A stretch of 13,090 nt of DNA from Collinsella sp. (GTDB lineage: Bacteria > Actinomycetota > Coriobacteriia > Coriobacteriales > Coriobacteriaceae). Positions 12,968-13,090 of the stretch are shown one piece after another (the stretch's first letter is position 1; each line of letters begins with the position of its first letter). Location: contig WGSL01000056.1 of the NCBI GenBank assembly GCA_014871665.1, positions 1 through 13,090 on the forward strand, in the 5' to 3' direction. The notes beneath the pieces were generated by a model. It did no database searches. It had not been told where the DNA came from and worked only from the letters and a program-made list of their open reading frames with translations. A program made the translations under genes and the position numbers.

Positions 12968-13090
12968 ACGCCGATGTTTTGGCGAAGTCAGCGAAAACCC
13001 GCCAGAGTGAGCAAGGTGCCTTGAAACGAGGCGGCATTGACCTTCTGGTCATGCCGCCGAAGTTGAAAGGCAGATTGCCGCTCTGGCGGG
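12968..13090. repeat. Long hairpin element, copy 2
   Basis: The same 16-base tag as copy 1 (12968-12983) is followed by a hairpin closing at the last base. CCCGCCAGAG (12998-13007) pairs with CTCTGGCGGG (13081-13090), followed by a GU and a GC pair, a bulged A (13010, as in copy 1) and GCAA (13011-13014) with TTGC (13075-13078). The inner parts are GCCTT/AAGGC (13018-13022, 13067-13071) and GGCGGCAT/ATGCCGCC (13030-13037, 13051-13058), capped by GACC-TTCT-GGTC (13039-13050). The 3' flank is cut off by the window end. Confidence 0.82.

Larger units (their letters stand above)
12702..13090. other. 389-base gene-free region dense in inverted and direct repeats
   Basis: No credible coding sequence is present. 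It contains the kinase upstream region (12702-12790), the inverted repeat at 12829-12888, a direct repeat at 12903-12949 and the second hairpin element. A short ORF on the minus strand (12861-13052) is an accident of the repeat. No clear promoter for the kinase gene could be found, although TACACT at 12752-12757 on the minus strand is a possible -10. Confidence 0.8.

Noticed and set aside
12861..13052. A 63-codon minus-strand ORF that resembles part of the minus-strand frame over 5870-5930 (CSLWxxxAxxAKTSAxP in both)
   Set aside because: The likeness comes from translating the two copies of the hairpin element. Differences between copies preserve base pairing rather than codons, and neither frame has a ribosome site.

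Overview
The window looks like chromosomal DNA of a high-GC Actinomycetota of the class Coriobacteriia, most likely Collinsella or a close relative. This is an inference from GC-rich codon use, the style of the proteins (RF1 with a GPGGQ loop, a LacX-type epimerase, a TIGR04076 protein) and many intergenic palindromes of a kind I associate with Collinsella. No tRNA, rRNA, CRISPR array, insertion sequence or prophage gene is visible.

Layout. Left block, all on the minus strand: a possible operon runs from an amino-acid-binding lipoprotein (4832-5758) through a permease with an unusual N-terminal membrane extension (3674-4822) and an ATPase (2866-3651) to an M20 metallopeptidase of the carboxypeptidase S type (1378-2793). 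Downstream of it, after a ~250-base leader, lies prfA (61-1128), peptide chain release factor 1. Upstream of the lipoprotein is a long covarying hairpin element (5870-5991), then a LacX-type aldose 1-epimerase (6022-6915) and an unrecognised acidic single-pass membrane protein (7029-7898), both also on the minus strand.

Middle block: a divergent region (7899-8158) holds a perfect 19-bp inverted repeat and the first of three copies of a palindrome built on TGTGACAAAG...CTTTGTCACA. Two plus-strand genes follow, an MFS exporter (8159-9400) and a low-molecular-weight protein phosphatase (9446-9892). A second palindrome copy then precedes a minus-strand AAA_14/DUF4143 ATPase (10010-11371). Its promoter contains three ~33-bp tandem repeats, and the third palindrome copy lies behind the promoter. 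The ATPase gene with its promoter is therefore bracketed by two copies of one palindrome and looks more AT-rich than its neighbours.

Right block: a minus-strand pair of overlapping genes, a pyridoxamine kinase (11877-12701) and a small cysteine-rich TIGR04076 protein (11555-11884). After them come 389 bases without a gene, packed with structure: a perfect 20-bp inverted repeat with a palindromic loop, a 20-base direct repeat, and the second copy of the long hairpin element, whose stem closes at the last base of the window.

The genes suggest uptake and hydrolysis of peptides or N-acylated amino acids (ABC transporter plus M20), sugar and cofactor housekeeping, and one possibly acquired ATPase cassette. 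The least explained content is the intergenic repeat families. Two copies of the long hairpin covary, and the ATPase promoter repeats look like an operator array. Ten of the twelve genes end in TAG and none in TGA, which is unusual for GC-rich DNA.
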